A DNA stretch of 64,000 nt from Fen-1231 sp035286465 (GCA_035286465.1 DATEDF010000051.1:14897-78896), one strand, 5' to 3'. Shown: positions 35,800-43,835, counted from the first letter of the stretch. The notes: generated by a model not told the origin, from the sequence alone. Numbers and translations: made by a program.

Positions 35800-37875
35800 A
35801 TGACGACAGGGCACCTCCTCTTCACGATCGTCTTCGTTCTCGCGCTGGGGTTCTTCGCGTACAGTGTCCAGCGGCTGGTCGCGTACCTGCGCCTGGGCCG
35901 GCTCGACGATCCGCGCTGGGACCACCTCGGAGAGCGCTTCTCGAACTTCGTCCGGATCGGGCTCTTCCAGCGGAAGATCTTCCGCGACTCGCTCGCGGGC
36001 CCGATGCACGCGGCGATCTTCTGGGGGTTCTGCGTGCTGACCGTGGGGACGGTCGAGACGTTCGGCGAGGGGATGATCCCGGGGTTCAGCTTCGCGCGCT
36101 TCGTGCCGCGGCCCGTGTACGCGTTTTTCGCGCTGAACCAGGACCTGTGGGGGCTGATCGTGCTCGCCGCGGTGGCGTTCGCGCTCTGGCGACGACTCGT
36201 GCGGCGGGTGCCGCGTCTTCGCGGCGCCGAGACGCACCCGAACGATCCGCTGCTCATCCTCTCGTGGATCGGCGCGCTGATGGTCACGATGTACTTCGCG
36301 GGCGCGTTCGATCTCGTCGTGCGTCCGGCGTCGGTGACGGCGGCGCGGCCTTTGACGCTGCTCCTTTCGCAGCTTCTTTCCGGCGTGGGCGCCGGGGCGG
36401 CCGAGCTGTGGTACGTGGCGCTCTGGTGGCTGCACGTACTGTTGGTGCTCGGGTTCCTGAACTACCTGCCGTACTCGAAGCACCTGCACGTGGTGGTGTC
36501 GCTGCCGAACGTGTTCCTCTCGAACACGTCGGGCCCGGGCGTGGTGGGCGCGATGCGGCCGCTGGACCTCGACGCGGAGACGGACGTGTTCGGCGCGAAG
36601 GATGTGGAGCAGCTCTCGTGGAAGTCGCTGCTCGACGGCTTCGCGTGCACCGAGTGCGGGCGCTGCACCGCTGTGTGTCCGGCGAACATCACGGGGAAGC
36701 CGCTCAGTCCGCGGAAGATCATGATCAACGTGCGGGATCGGCTGGAGGCGAAGGCGCCGCTTCTGCTGGCTGGTGCAGGAGGCGCGGGCGGCGCGGCGGG
36801 TCCGGCCGGTGGCGCGGCCGGTGGCGCACCGGCGGTGAGCGGTGCCCTCCTCGACGACTACATCACCGAAGACGAGTTGTGGGCGTGCACGACCTGCCGC
36901 GCATGCGTCGAGGAGTGTCCGGTCTCGATTGACCAGCTCTCGGTGATCCTGGAGCTGCGGCGCAATCTGGTGCTGGGCGAGTCGCGATTCCCGGCCGAGG
37001 TGATGCCCGCTTTTGAATCAATGGAGCAGCGCGGCTCGCCGTGGGCGTTCGATCCGGGCGATCGCGCGAAGTGGGCGGCGGGTCTCTCGATTCCGACCTT
37101 GGCGGAGATGGTCGCGCGCGGCGAGCGGCCGGAGGTGCTCTACTGGGTCGGCTGCATGGGCTCGTTCGACGACCGGGCGAAGAAGGTGACCGTCGCGTTC
37201 GCGAAGATTCTCCAGGCGGCGGGCGTGCGCTTCGCGATTCTGGGGCAGGAGGAGAAGTGCAACGGCGATCCCGCGCGCCGGATGGGGAACGAGTATCTGT
37301 ATCAGATGCTGGCGAAGGAGAACGTCGCGACACTCGATCGGTACGGCGTGAAGACGATCGTGACGGCCTGTCCGCACTGTTTCCATCAGTTGGGGAACGA
37401 GTATCCGCAGTTCGGCGGGAACTACGACGTGGTGCATCACTCGACGTACGTCGCGTCGCTGCTCGCGGCGGGGCGCGTGCCGATGCGCAAGGGCGTGCAC
37501 GGCGCCGAGCGGACGTTCACGTATCACGACTCCTGTTATCTCGGCCGGTACAACGGCGTCTACGACGCGCCGCGCGACGCGTTGCGGCGGGCGTTGCCGG
37601 TGGTGTCGCTCGTGGAGATGCCGCGCTCGCGCGACCGGGGGTTGTGCTGTGGCGCCGGTGGCGGGCGGATGTTCATGGAGGAGCGGGTGGGGAAGCGGAT
37701 CAACGCCGAGCGGGCGGAGGAGGCGTTGGCGACCGGGGCGAACGCGATCGCGGTGGCGTGCCCGTTCTGCATGACGATGATGGCGGACAGCGTGAAGGCG
37801 CGTGAGGCCCAGGTCGAGGTGTTGGACGTGGCGGAGGTGGTGGCGGAGCGGCTGGCGGTGGGGCGGGGCGGGTAG
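35800..37875 (+). CDS. ETF:menaquinone oxidoreductase-like membrane Fe-S protein (EMO type)
   Basis: Membrane-anchored iron-sulfur oxidoreductase of 691 aa. The N-terminal half has about six helices of NarI-like type (probable haem b region), then two [4Fe-4S] motifs CTECGRCTAVCP and CTTCRACVEECP separated by a Gly/Ala-rich linker. Two HdrB-like CCG-type domains follow, one starting EEKCNGDPARRMGNEYL with CPHC, the other CYLGRYNGVYD with LCCGAGGGRMF and CPFC. This layout matches the DUF224-type membrane proteins encoded beside etfBA in Geobacter and syntrophs (EMO) that pass ETF electrons to menaquinone, replacing ETF-QO. The first CCG domain has CNG instead of CCG. Confidence 0.85.
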   Translation: MTTGHLLFTIVFVLALGFFAYSVQRLVAYLRLGRLDDPRWDHLGERFSNFVRIGLFQRKIFRDSLAGPMHAAIFWGFCVLTVGTVETFGEGMIPGFSFARFVPRPVYAFFALNQDLWGLIVLAAVAFALWRRLVRRVPRLRGAETHPNDPLLILSWIGALMVTMYFAGAFDLVVRPASVTAARPLTLLLSQLLSGVGAGAAELWYVALWWLHVLLVLGFLNYLPYSKHLHVVVSLPNVFLSNTSGPGVVGAMRPLDLDAETDVFGAKDVEQLSWKSLLDGFACTECGRCTAVCPANITGKPLSPRKIMINVRDRLEAKAPLLLAGAGGAGGAAGPAGGAAGGAPAVSGALLDDYITEDELWACTTCRACVEECPVSIDQLSVILELRRNLVLGESRFPAEVMPAFESMEQRGSPWAFDPGDRAKWAAGLSIPTLAEMVARGERPEVLYWVGCMGSFDDRAKKVTVAFAKILQAAGVRFAILGQEEKCNGDPARRMGNEYLYQMLAKENVATLDRYGVKTIVTACPHCFHQLGNEYPQFGGNYDVVHHSTYVASLLAAGRVPMRKGVHGAERTFTYHDSCYLGRYNGVYDAPRDALRRALPVVSLVEMPRSRDRGLCCGAGGGRMFMEERVGKRINAERAEEALATGANAIAVACPFCMTMMADSVKAREAQVEVLDVAEVVAERLAVGRGG

Positions 37876-38039
37876 GCCTGCACTCGGCCGGCGCACGGCC
37901 GGCGGCCGGCGGCTGCCCCGCGGACGCTCTGCCGGCCTCGGTCCGGCCCGTTCGTCGCTGGCGCGCCGTCGCAATGGAATGATGCGCGCCGCGTGCGCAT
38001 GATGACGCATTCGCGGTGTGACGTGCCGATGATTCCGGG

Positions 38040-38642
38040 GTGGCCGACGATCCGGATCCGCGTCCCAAGCTCTCACGCAACGAGGGCCCGTACTGCCTGA
38101 TCGCGATGGTGCGTCGGCGCGCGCGGCTGCGCCGGCTGAGCCCGCGCACGGAGGAGGCGTACGTGGCGTGGATCAAGCGCTACTTGCGCTTCCACGGGCT
38201 CAAGCATCCGCAGTTGCTCGCCGAGAAGGAGGTGACCTCGTACCTGACGCATCTCGCGGTGAAGCGCAGCGTGAGTGCTTCGACGCAGAATCAGGCGCTT
38301 TCGCTGCGCGTGAAGGACCTGGATCTCGAGCGGGCCGTGGTGACCATTCGTCGCGGCAAGGGCGACAAGGATCGGGCGACGGGCGAGCGCCGGCGCCATC
38401 ATCTGCACGAAACTGTGGTGCAGCGCGCGGTGACCGACGCGGCGCGCCGCACCGGCATCGCGAAGCGGGTGACCAGTCTCGCGCTCCGGCACTCCTTCGC
38501 CACGCACCTGCTGAAGGACGGCTACGACATCCGGACGATCCAGGAGTTGATGGGCCATCGAGACGTGCGGACGACGATGGTCTACCTGCACGTGCTGAAT
38601 CGTGGCGGGCGGCCGGTGAACAGTCCCGCGGTCGGCTGGTAG
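38040..38642 (+). pseudogene. degenerate IntI-type tyrosine recombinase
   Basis: Predicted 200 aa against about 320-340 for integron integrases. The N-terminal part (RTEEAYVAWIKRYLRFHGLKHP ... SVSASTQNQAL) and the C-terminal part (LRHSFATHLLKDGYDIRTIQELMGH, VYLHVLNRGG) match IntI, but the protein jumps from NQAL directly to SLRVKDLDLE and from GDKDR to RRRHHLHE. The first gap removes the catalytic Arg1 region; the second removes the IntI-specific insert. The HxLR motif is LALR at 147-150, so the catalytic His is also lost. Tyr182 and His173 remain. The reading frame is intact, so the deletions are in-frame, but it should be inactive. It points toward the array, not away from it, as in reverse integrons. 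Confidence 0.82.
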
Positions 38643-38663
38643 GCGAGGTAACCGACCGGGAGT

Positions 38664-38684
38664 GGTATGACATACTGTCATACC
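38664..38684. promoter_or_regulatory. palindromic operator of the MazF-type TA operon
   Basis: Perfect inverted repeat GGTATGACA-TAC-TGTCATACC ending 10 bases before the antitoxin ATG at 38695 and abutting the ribosome-binding sequence GGAGAG. The position is typical of the site bound by a ribbon-helix-helix antitoxin that represses its own operon. Confidence 0.7.
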
Positions 38685-38694
38685 GGAGAGTGTC

Positions 38695-38937
38695 ATGGCG
38701 AAGACGAAGGTCGCGGTGAGGGTGGACTCGGCGGTCCCGACCGAGGTGGATGTGCTCGTCCGCGACGGGCGGTTTCCGAATCGCAGTCAGGCGATTGAGT
38801 CGGCTGTCGAGGCGCAACTTGAGCGTCTGCGTCGGACCCGGCTTGCCGAAGCGTGTCGCGCGCTCGATCAAGCCGAGGAGCGTGCGTTCGCCGAAGAAGG
38901 GCTGTCGGCCGGCGTGGCGGAGTGGTCGGAGTACTGA
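38695..38937 (+). CDS. ribbon-helix-helix antitoxin
   Basis: 80-aa antitoxin of the CopG/MetJ/Arc fold. The N-terminal strand KVAVRVDSAVPTEVDVLV, then FPNRSQAIESAVEAQLERL forms the two helices, with an acidic C-terminal tail (DQAEERAFAEEGLSAGVAEWSEY) that would cap the toxin. RBS GGAGAG lies 6 bases before the ATG. The next codon after its TGA is the GTG of the MazF-like toxin. The upstream palindrome is its likely operator. Confidence 0.85.
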   Translation: MAKTKVAVRVDSAVPTEVDVLVRDGRFPNRSQAIESAVEAQLERLRRTRLAEACRALDQAEERAFAEEGLSAGVAEWSEY

Positions 38938-39276
38938 GTGGCCCGCATTCGGCGGGGGGAGGTTCGGTGGGCCGACCTGAGCCCGACTCGCAGCCACGAG
39001 CGGGCCGGGCGGCGTCCGGTGCTGATCCTGAGCCAGGACGTGTTTAACGCGAACTCCGGGACGGTGATCGCGGCGGCGCTCACGAGCCGGGAGCCGCGCG
39101 CCGGCTTCCCGCTGGCGTTGGAGCTGGAGGCGGCCGGCTTGGCGCAGCGGTCGTGGGTGAAGATCAGTCAGATCCGGACGTTGGCGGTCGAGCGCATCGG
39201 GAGGCGGGTTGGCGAGGCGGCCTCTGAGGAACTGGCGCGGGTGGTCGAGGGGCTGCTCGAGATCATTGGCCCGTGA
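38938..39276 (+). CDS. MazF/PemK-family mRNA interferase
   Basis: 112-aa toxin of the type II MazF/PemK family: RRGEVRWADLSPTRSHERAGRRPVLILSQD is the standard N-terminal SH3-like core, and WVKISQIRTLAVERIGRRVG contains the conserved second half. Expected to cut mRNA at short specific sites and to be neutralised by the adjacent RHH protein. The GTG start directly follows the antitoxin stop without gap, so translation is coupled. First gene pair after the degenerate integrase. Confidence 0.92.
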   Translation: MARIRRGEVRWADLSPTRSHERAGRRPVLILSQDVFNANSGTVIAAALTSREPRAGFPLALELEAAGLAQRSWVKISQIRTLAVERIGRRVGEAASEELARVVEGLLEIIGP

Positions 39277-39647
39277 GGTCGGGCTGGCCGGCGCGGGCGC
39301 GCGCGTCGCTGACCGTGTTTGGGGGCGTTCGTGCGGCCTCATCGGCTCGTGGTCGGCGGGGCCTTGGACACCTCCACGAGATGCTCCGGCCGAGTTGTCA
39401 CGACACGCGTGCTTATGCAGCGGCCGCTCACCGCATAACTCCAAACGCACGCGTGGCTGGATCTCTTCGGAGCGGTTGCTCTGGAGGCGCTTGCGCCGCA
39501 TACTCGAATGCGGGCGCTGGGTGAAAAGCAGCGAGCGCTCGCAAGGGTTGCTTCCGCTTCGCGAGATATCGTGACTGGATAATTGCAAGTTAGGGCTCCA
39601 GCCGACCTGCCGTTGCGAACTCCGAGAAGAGGCGCCAGACTACTGCC
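39277..39647 (+). other. gap between cassettes, no gene recognised
   Basis: 371 bases without a convincing gene. A weak attC-like stretch (GCATAAC at about 39432 to GTTAGGG at about 39595) could bound this cassette but pairs poorly. Arg/Ala-rich frames here look random. Confidence 0.4.
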
Positions 39648-39866
39648 ATGGCCTCTGTGACGATTCCCGTCGATGCGCTGTCCGCCGAGGAGCGCATTGA
39701 ACTGATGGGCCGCTTGTGGGATAGTCTCGACCCCACTGCTGCCGCGCCACTTTCACCGGCCCTCGCCGCCGAGCTCGACCGCCGCGAGGCGGAGGCGGAC
39801 GGCGATCCGGCCGCGGGCAGTTCGTGGACCGAGTTGCGGGACGAGCTCCGCGGCAAGCTTCCGTAA
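39648..39866 (+). CDS. addiction module antitoxin (PF09720 type)
   Basis: 72-aa acidic protein typical of the small addiction-module antitoxins that pair with ParE/RelE toxins: VTIPVDALSAEERIELMGRLWDSL, then a helix PALAAELDRREAEADGDPAAGSSWTELRDEL. The GTG of the toxin immediately follows the TAA. The family has no separate DNA-binding domain, so control is not obvious. Start ATG at 39648. Confidence 0.85.
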   Translation: MASVTIPVDALSAEERIELMGRLWDSLDPTAAAPLSPALAAELDRREAEADGDPAAGSSWTELRDELRGKLP

Positions 39867-40157
39867 GTGCCGCGTCTCCTTGTCCGCGCGCGTGCGCGGG
39901 CCGAGATCCGCGAAGTGTTCGATTGGTACGTAGCCCGCTCGCCCGACGCGGCGAGGCGATTCATCGACGCGGTGGATACCGCTGTCACGGAGATCGCCGG
40001 CGCACCCGAACGCTTTCCCGTAATCCACGGTAGGCTTCGGCGGCGCCTGCTGTCGCAGTTTCCCTACGGCGTCTACTACAAGATCTTTCCGACGGTCGTC
40101 AGTGTCGTGGGCGCGATTCATGGACACCGGCATCCGGACGTCTGGCTGCGGCGCTGA
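39867..40157 (+). CDS. ParE/RelE-family toxin
   Basis: 96-aa type II toxin: VRARARAEIREVFDWYVARSPDAARRFIDAVDTAV is the helical hairpin and FPYGVYYKIFPTVVSVVGAIHGHRHPDVWLRR the beta sheet with the conserved C-terminal HGxRxP/W motif. Paired with the antitoxin directly upstream. The stop TGA abuts the first attC-like site. Confidence 0.9.
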   Translation: MPRLLVRARARAEIREVFDWYVARSPDAARRFIDAVDTAVTEIAGAPERFPVIHGRLRRRLLSQFPYGVYYKIFPTVVSVVGAIHGHRHPDVWLRR

Positions 40158-40282
40158 GCCCAACCAGGAATTGCAGCCGACGCGGTGCGCCGGGGCGTCA
40201 TTGCTTGCGCGCGCCGTCATCGCGAACGAGCATCAGCTCGTGCGGCATTCGGGCCGCGCAGCTGAATTCTGATGCGTTATTC
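40158..40282. repeat. attC-like site 1
   Basis: 5' arm GCCCAACCAGGAATTGCAGC pairs imperfectly with the 3' arm ending CAGCTGAATTCTG...GTTATTC. The spacing of 125 bases fits the attC size range. It begins immediately after the ParE stop. Confidence 0.65.
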
Positions 40283-40326
40283 GCCTGCAAGGGCCTCGGC
40301 TGCGGGGGTAGATTCCTCCGACGGGA

Positions 40327-40605
40327 ATGCGCTTTACGTGAGATCCCCGAAAGGCGGCGGCGAATGCTAGGAAACACGGGGTCTCGTTCGACGAAGCAAG
40401 CACCGCGTTCGCGGACCCGCTCTCGATCACGGTACCGGACCCAGACCATTCTGACGACGAGACGCGGTTTCTGCTCGTTGGACGCTCCACGCGGCATCGC
40501 ATTCTCGTCGTAGTTCATGCCGAGCGCGCCGAGTCGGACATCCGGCTCATCAGCGCTCGCTCTGCTGGCCGCCGCGAGCGGCGCATCTATGAAGAAGACG
40601 CGTAG
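40327..40605 (+). pseudogene. BrnT-like toxin with internal stop
   Basis: Reading from ATG 40327: MRFT, then TGA (40339-40341), then DPRKAAANARKHGVSFDEA...DPLSITVPDPDHSDDETRFLLVG...AGRRERRIYEED. This is BrnT-type (RelE-like) from the fourth residue on, where the family normally has W before DP; a TGG to TGA change explains the stop. The frame otherwise runs to TAG 40603. No start codon follows the stop within the conserved part, so the toxin is probably dead, unless the TGA is read through or is a sequence error. Confidence 0.75.
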
Positions 40606-40828
40606 CCGAGTCCGGGAAGTCGACACCATGGGCGCGGAATACGACTTCAGCGGCGGGGTGCGAGGCAAGTACGCGAAGCGCTACGCCCAGGGTTCGAACA
40701 TCGTGGTGCTGGGGCCCGACGTAGCCAAGGCGTTCCCGACCGCTCGCGCTGTGAATGCCGCGCTCCGCAAAGTGTGGCGTTCCGAGCCGGCGCGCCCTCG
40801 GCGCGCGGGACGGCGCCGCAGCGCATGA
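40589..40828 (+). CDS. BrnA-like small protein (candidate antitoxin)
   Basis: 79-aa protein: MKKTRSRVREVDTMGAEYDFSGGVRGKYAKRY...SNIVVLGPDVAKAFPTARAVNAALR. The YDFSGGVRGKYAKRY segment is common in small antitoxin-like proteins next to toxins of the RelE/BrnT fold. The ATG lies inside the end of the brnT remnant, as in brnTA operons. The stop overlaps attC-like site 2. Function as antitoxin is inferred from context. Confidence 0.7.
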   Translation: MKKTRSRVREVDTMGAEYDFSGGVRGKYAKRYAQGSNIVVLGPDVAKAFPTARAVNAALRKVWRSEPARPRRAGRRRSA

Positions 40829-40950
40829 CCACGGGTTGCTGCTGCCGTGGCGTGCGGTGGCATCATGTTGATACGCCTTCGAGCTCGGCGTAGAAGCGTC
40901 AATGGGGTGCGCTCGCTGAGCGCCACGCAGCAGAACCTTGGTCGTTCGGC
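40823..40950. repeat. attC-like site 2
   Basis: 5' arm GCATGACC...GGTTGCTGCTGCCGTGG pairs with 3' arm GCCACGCAGCAGAACC...GTTCGGC; the inner arms match very well. 128 bases. The R''-like end overlaps the upstream stop codon. Confidence 0.75.
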
Positions 40951-41109
40951 GGCACCACGCATCAGTGCGGAGCGAGATGACCGGGGTGGTGTGACGCTCG
41001 AACGGCACGCCGGCGTCCTTCTACCCGCCACACCCTTCGCCCCGAGACCGATTCCAACCACGCACGGCCGCGTGCCTGGACCCGTTATATACTTGGCACA
41101 ACAAAGTAC

Positions 41110-41138
41110 TTGACAATGCCAGCAACGTTTCGCATATT
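41110..41138 (+). promoter_or_regulatory. strong promoter candidate, leaderless
   Basis: TTGACA (41110-41115), 17-base spacer, CATATT (41133-41138). The ATG of the DUF4173 gene starts 7 bases after the -10 box, the expected transcription start, so the mRNA would be leaderless. A related ACTTGGCA word lies 18 bases upstream of ACTTGACA. Confidence 0.6.
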
Positions 41139-41144
41139 CGACCC

Positions 41145-42629
41145 ATGAGCGAGAAATCTGAGGATTCGAGCCCGTCATCGGGTGCGGTGAAGGGCGAGCC
41201 CGGGCTGCTCTGGGCCACGGCGGCAGCGGTGGCGGGCTTCGGAACCTGGATGCTGTACGATGCCCTGCCCGGGATCAACTGGGTCCTGTGGACCGGCGCG
41301 GCCGTGGCCGGCCTGCTCGTGTTTTCCCGACTGCGCGGCCATCCGCCGCGGTCCGTCCTGATCATGGGCGGCGCCCCGATCGTGATTGCCGGAGCGGCGG
41401 CGGTGACCGCCAGTCCGGACCTGTCGGCGCTGATCTGCCTGGCGATCGTCTTCTTCCTGGCGATGCAGATGTTGCTGACCGCCGGCCTTTCTCCCCGATC
41501 GATCACAGCCCTTTTCGCCGCGACCGCGCCGCTGGTGGCACTCAGGTTCGCGGCGGTTCAGGCGATGCGCCGTGGTGTCGAAGCTACGCACCGCATCCGG
41601 TCGACCCGGGCTCGGGCGTGGGTCCGGGGCCTCGCCATCACCCTCCCGGTGCTGGTCGGCTTCGCGCTGCTGCTCGCGGAGGCGGATCCCGTCTTCGCGG
41701 CGTGGCGGGACGCGGTCGGAGACCTCGTCGCAATCGAGGAATTAGTGCCGCGCGTGGTGTTCTTCGTGGTCCTTCTGGTGGTCGTGCTCGGTGCCTACGG
41801 ATACGCGTCAATCGAGCCGGGAAGCTCCCCCGCGATGGAGGGCAAGGCCCCCGATCGGTGGCTGGGATCGACCGAGCGCTTCATGCTGCTCGCCGGCGTC
41901 GCCGCGCTGTTCTGGCTGTTCTTGGCTGTTCAGGTGGGCTATCTCTTTGGCAACCTCCCCCGGATCCCCGGCTCCGGGATGACCTTCGCCGAGTATGCCC
42001 GGCGTGGCTTCGGCGAGCTATCCATCGTCGCCTCAGCGAGCGCGCTGCTCATCGTCGTCTCGGAGCGATATGGGAATGACGATGGGCGCGAGCGCACCCT
42101 GCGCCTCCTGACCTTCGCGGTCATCGCGGCGGTGCTGCTGCTTCTTGGCTCCGCCTTCCGCCGGGTGTGGCTGTACGAGGCGGCCTACGGATTCACTACG
42201 GCGAGGCTGTATGCCCAGGTCTACATGTGCGCGGTCGCCGTGGGCCTGGCAGTGCTCTCACTCGAGGTCGCCAGGGACTTCGATGTGGGCCGTCTCTTTC
42301 GCCGCGCGGCCGCGGCGGCCACGATCCTCTTCATCGCGCTCATCTACTGGAACCACGAGGCCTGGATCGCGAGCCGGAACATGGACCGCTTCGCGAGCAC
42401 GGGAAAGCTCGACGTCGCCTATCTGACGGGGGGCTTGTCGCCTGACGCCATCCCGACGATCGTGGAGCGGCTCCCTTCGATCGCCGAACCGATGCGCTCC
42501 GACATCCGTCGCGCCGTGCGGGAGCGGGATGCTGCGCGCAACGGAGGTCGGCAACGAACCTGGTTCGAGTGGAATCTGGCCAGTAGCCGGGCGCGGCAGG
42601 CTCTGAACGCGAGCTTCGCCTCTCCCTAG
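41145..42629 (+). CDS. DUF4173 membrane protein
   Basis: Integral membrane protein of 494 aa, about 11 helices. The central WLGSTERFMLLAGVAALFWLFLAVQVGYLFGNLPRIP and the motif GMTFAEYARRGFGELSIVA are the DUF4173 core, and the final soluble part (DVAYLTGGLSPDAIPTIVERLP) lies outside. The role of the family is unknown. Own promoter directly before the ATG, with little room for an RBS. Largest gene of the cassette array, unusually long for a cassette. Confidence 0.85.
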   Translation: MSEKSEDSSPSSGAVKGEPGLLWATAAAVAGFGTWMLYDALPGINWVLWTGAAVAGLLVFSRLRGHPPRSVLIMGGAPIVIAGAAAVTASPDLSALICLAIVFFLAMQMLLTAGLSPRSITALFAATAPLVALRFAAVQAMRRGVEATHRIRSTRARAWVRGLAITLPVLVGFALLLAEADPVFAAWRDAVGDLVAIEELVPRVVFFVVLLVVVLGAYGYASIEPGSSPAMEGKAPDRWLGSTERFMLLAGVAALFWLFLAVQVGYLFGNLPRIPGSGMTFAEYARRGFGELSIVASASALLIVVSERYGNDDGRERTLRLLTFAVIAAVLLLLGSAFRRVWLYEAAYGFTTARLYAQVYMCAVAVGLAVLSLEVARDFDVGRLFRRAAAAATILFIALIYWNHEAWIASRNMDRFASTGKLDVAYLTGGLSPDAIPTIVERLPSIAEPMRSDIRRAVRERDAARNGGRQRTWFEWNLASSRARQALNASFASP

Positions 42630-42681
42630 CTTTCGCCTCACCCGAAATCCCCTGCCCAGGCCCGACGGTTCACGACTCCGC

Positions 42682-42860
42682 AACATCGGTCCCGGGGGGC
42701 AGCTATTCGGCTCCGAGCGACGGGATTCGCGTATCCGCGTATGCGATTCCCGGGGGATGCTCATCGCTACCATAGGACGAGAGGGGCAGGGTCCCGGCGA
42801 GTTTCGAGGATTGTCGCAGATCGGTCTGGCAGGCGACATCCTCTACGCCAGAAGCTGGTG
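42682..42860 (+). pseudogene. fragment of a 6-bladed propeller gene
   Basis: An open frame reads GGQLFGSERRDSRIRV.., MLIATIGREGQGPGEFR, then GLAGDILYAR: a blade-type segment of exported propeller proteins (compare LGREGAGPGEY in the gene at 48265). No start, no signal peptide and no further blades; the sequence ends at attC-like site 3. It looks like the truncated remains of a cassette gene. The rest of 42630-42862 has no gene. Confidence 0.55.
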
Positions 42861-42862
42861 CC

Positions 42863-42973
42863 GCCAAACCAGCAATTGCAGCAGACGGCGCTTCGGTCGG
42901 TAGCGGCTGGCTCGCTGCGCTCGCCTGCCGCATCTTGTGTGATCGCGCCACAGCAGAATTCCGGGCGTTGGGC
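42863..42973. repeat. attC-like site 3
   Basis: 5' arm GCCAAACCAGCAATTGCAGC, 3' arm CCACAGCAGAATTCCGGGC + GTTGGGC. 111 bases. The loop contains GCTCGCTGCGCTCGCCTGCC, nearly identical to that of site 4. Confidence 0.78.
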
Positions 42974-43049
42974 AGACAAGAGGCCGGTGGATCAGTTTTC
43001 GGCCGGCCCAGCGGATCAGTGTTCGAGCGGCACCAGCAGGAGGAAACGC

Positions 43050-43580
43050 GTGGCACTCGTGGTTCTTCTGAGAGGGGTCAACGTCGGCGGTCACAGGACC
43101 TTCCGGCCTACCACGCTCGCCGAACAACTGAAGCACCTCGATGCCGTCAGCATCGGCGCGGCGGGCACCTTCGTGATCCGGCGGCCAGTCACCCGGGCGC
43201 GACTCCGCGCCGAATTGGAACGCAGGCTTCCCTTCGATGCCGAGATCATGATCTGCCAGGGCCGCGAGATTGTCAGGCTGATGTCTCAGAATCATTTCGC
43301 GGACCAGCCCGTGCGACCCGACATCGTCCGCTTCGTGAGCGTCCTGTCCAAGCGTCCCCGCTCGGCGCCGTCGCCGCCCATGAGCTTTCCTTCCAGCGGC
43401 AAGTGGCTGCTGAAGATCCTCGCGAGGGACAACCGGTTCGTCTTCGGCGTGTACCGGCGCCACATGAAGGTCATCAGCTACCTCGGCACGTTCGACCGGC
43501 TCTTTGGGGTCCCGGTCACCACGCGCAACTGGAATACCATCACCGCGATCGCCAGGGTGCCGGGTAACGGTGGGACCTGA
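43050..43580 (+). CDS. DUF1697 family protein
   Basis: 176-aa cytoplasmic protein of the DUF1697 family (two ferredoxin-like subdomains): VALVVLLRGVNVGGHRTF at the N-terminus, then GAAGTFVIRRPVTRARLRAELERRLPFDAEIMICQGREI, and the C-terminal TRNWNTITAI signature. Function unknown. The start is GTG at 43050, chosen because a strong AGGAGG lies 6 bases upstream (43038-43043); the frame is open farther upstream but crosses attC-like site 3. A single-gene cassette. Confidence 0.88.
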   Translation: MALVVLLRGVNVGGHRTFRPTTLAEQLKHLDAVSIGAAGTFVIRRPVTRARLRAELERRLPFDAEIMICQGREIVRLMSQNHFADQPVRPDIVRFVSVLSKRPRSAPSPPMSFPSSGKWLLKILARDNRFVFGVYRRHMKVISYLGTFDRLFGVPVTTRNWNTITAIARVPGNGGT

Positions 43581-43640
43581 TGGACCGGCGAGCCGTCAGC
43601 GGGCATCCAGACGACGTTCGCTCTCCGGAGCACCCGGTGG

Positions 43641-43739
43641 GTCGCTTCAAGCAATGCTCGGAGTCGGAAGCGGCCGCTCGCTACGCTCGCCTGCCGCAGT
43701 TATGACCATGCGCTGCGGCTCATTCCAGATGCGTTAGGC
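43641..43739. repeat. attC-like site 4
   Basis: Clear 3' end GCGTTAGGC (R' GTTAGGC, 43733-43739) and a loop region GCTCGCTACGCTCGCCTGCC like that of site 3. The 5' arm is degraded, so the left boundary is approximate. Confidence 0.6.
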
Positions 43740-43835
43740 GTACCCTTGGATCGAGAATTGCCTGCCCGAAGTTGGGCCGAGTTGCATGCACTTGCTGGAC
43801 TTCCCCGCTGCCGTCCACACTTCCGGAGGATTCGT

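Noticed and set aside
39273..39574. Small frames between the MazF and ParE cassettes
   Set aside because: No start context or domain; the stretch is probably cassette-boundary DNA.
41288..42079. 263-aa frame inside the DUF4173 gene
   Set aside because: No family signal; overlaps the supported membrane protein in another frame.
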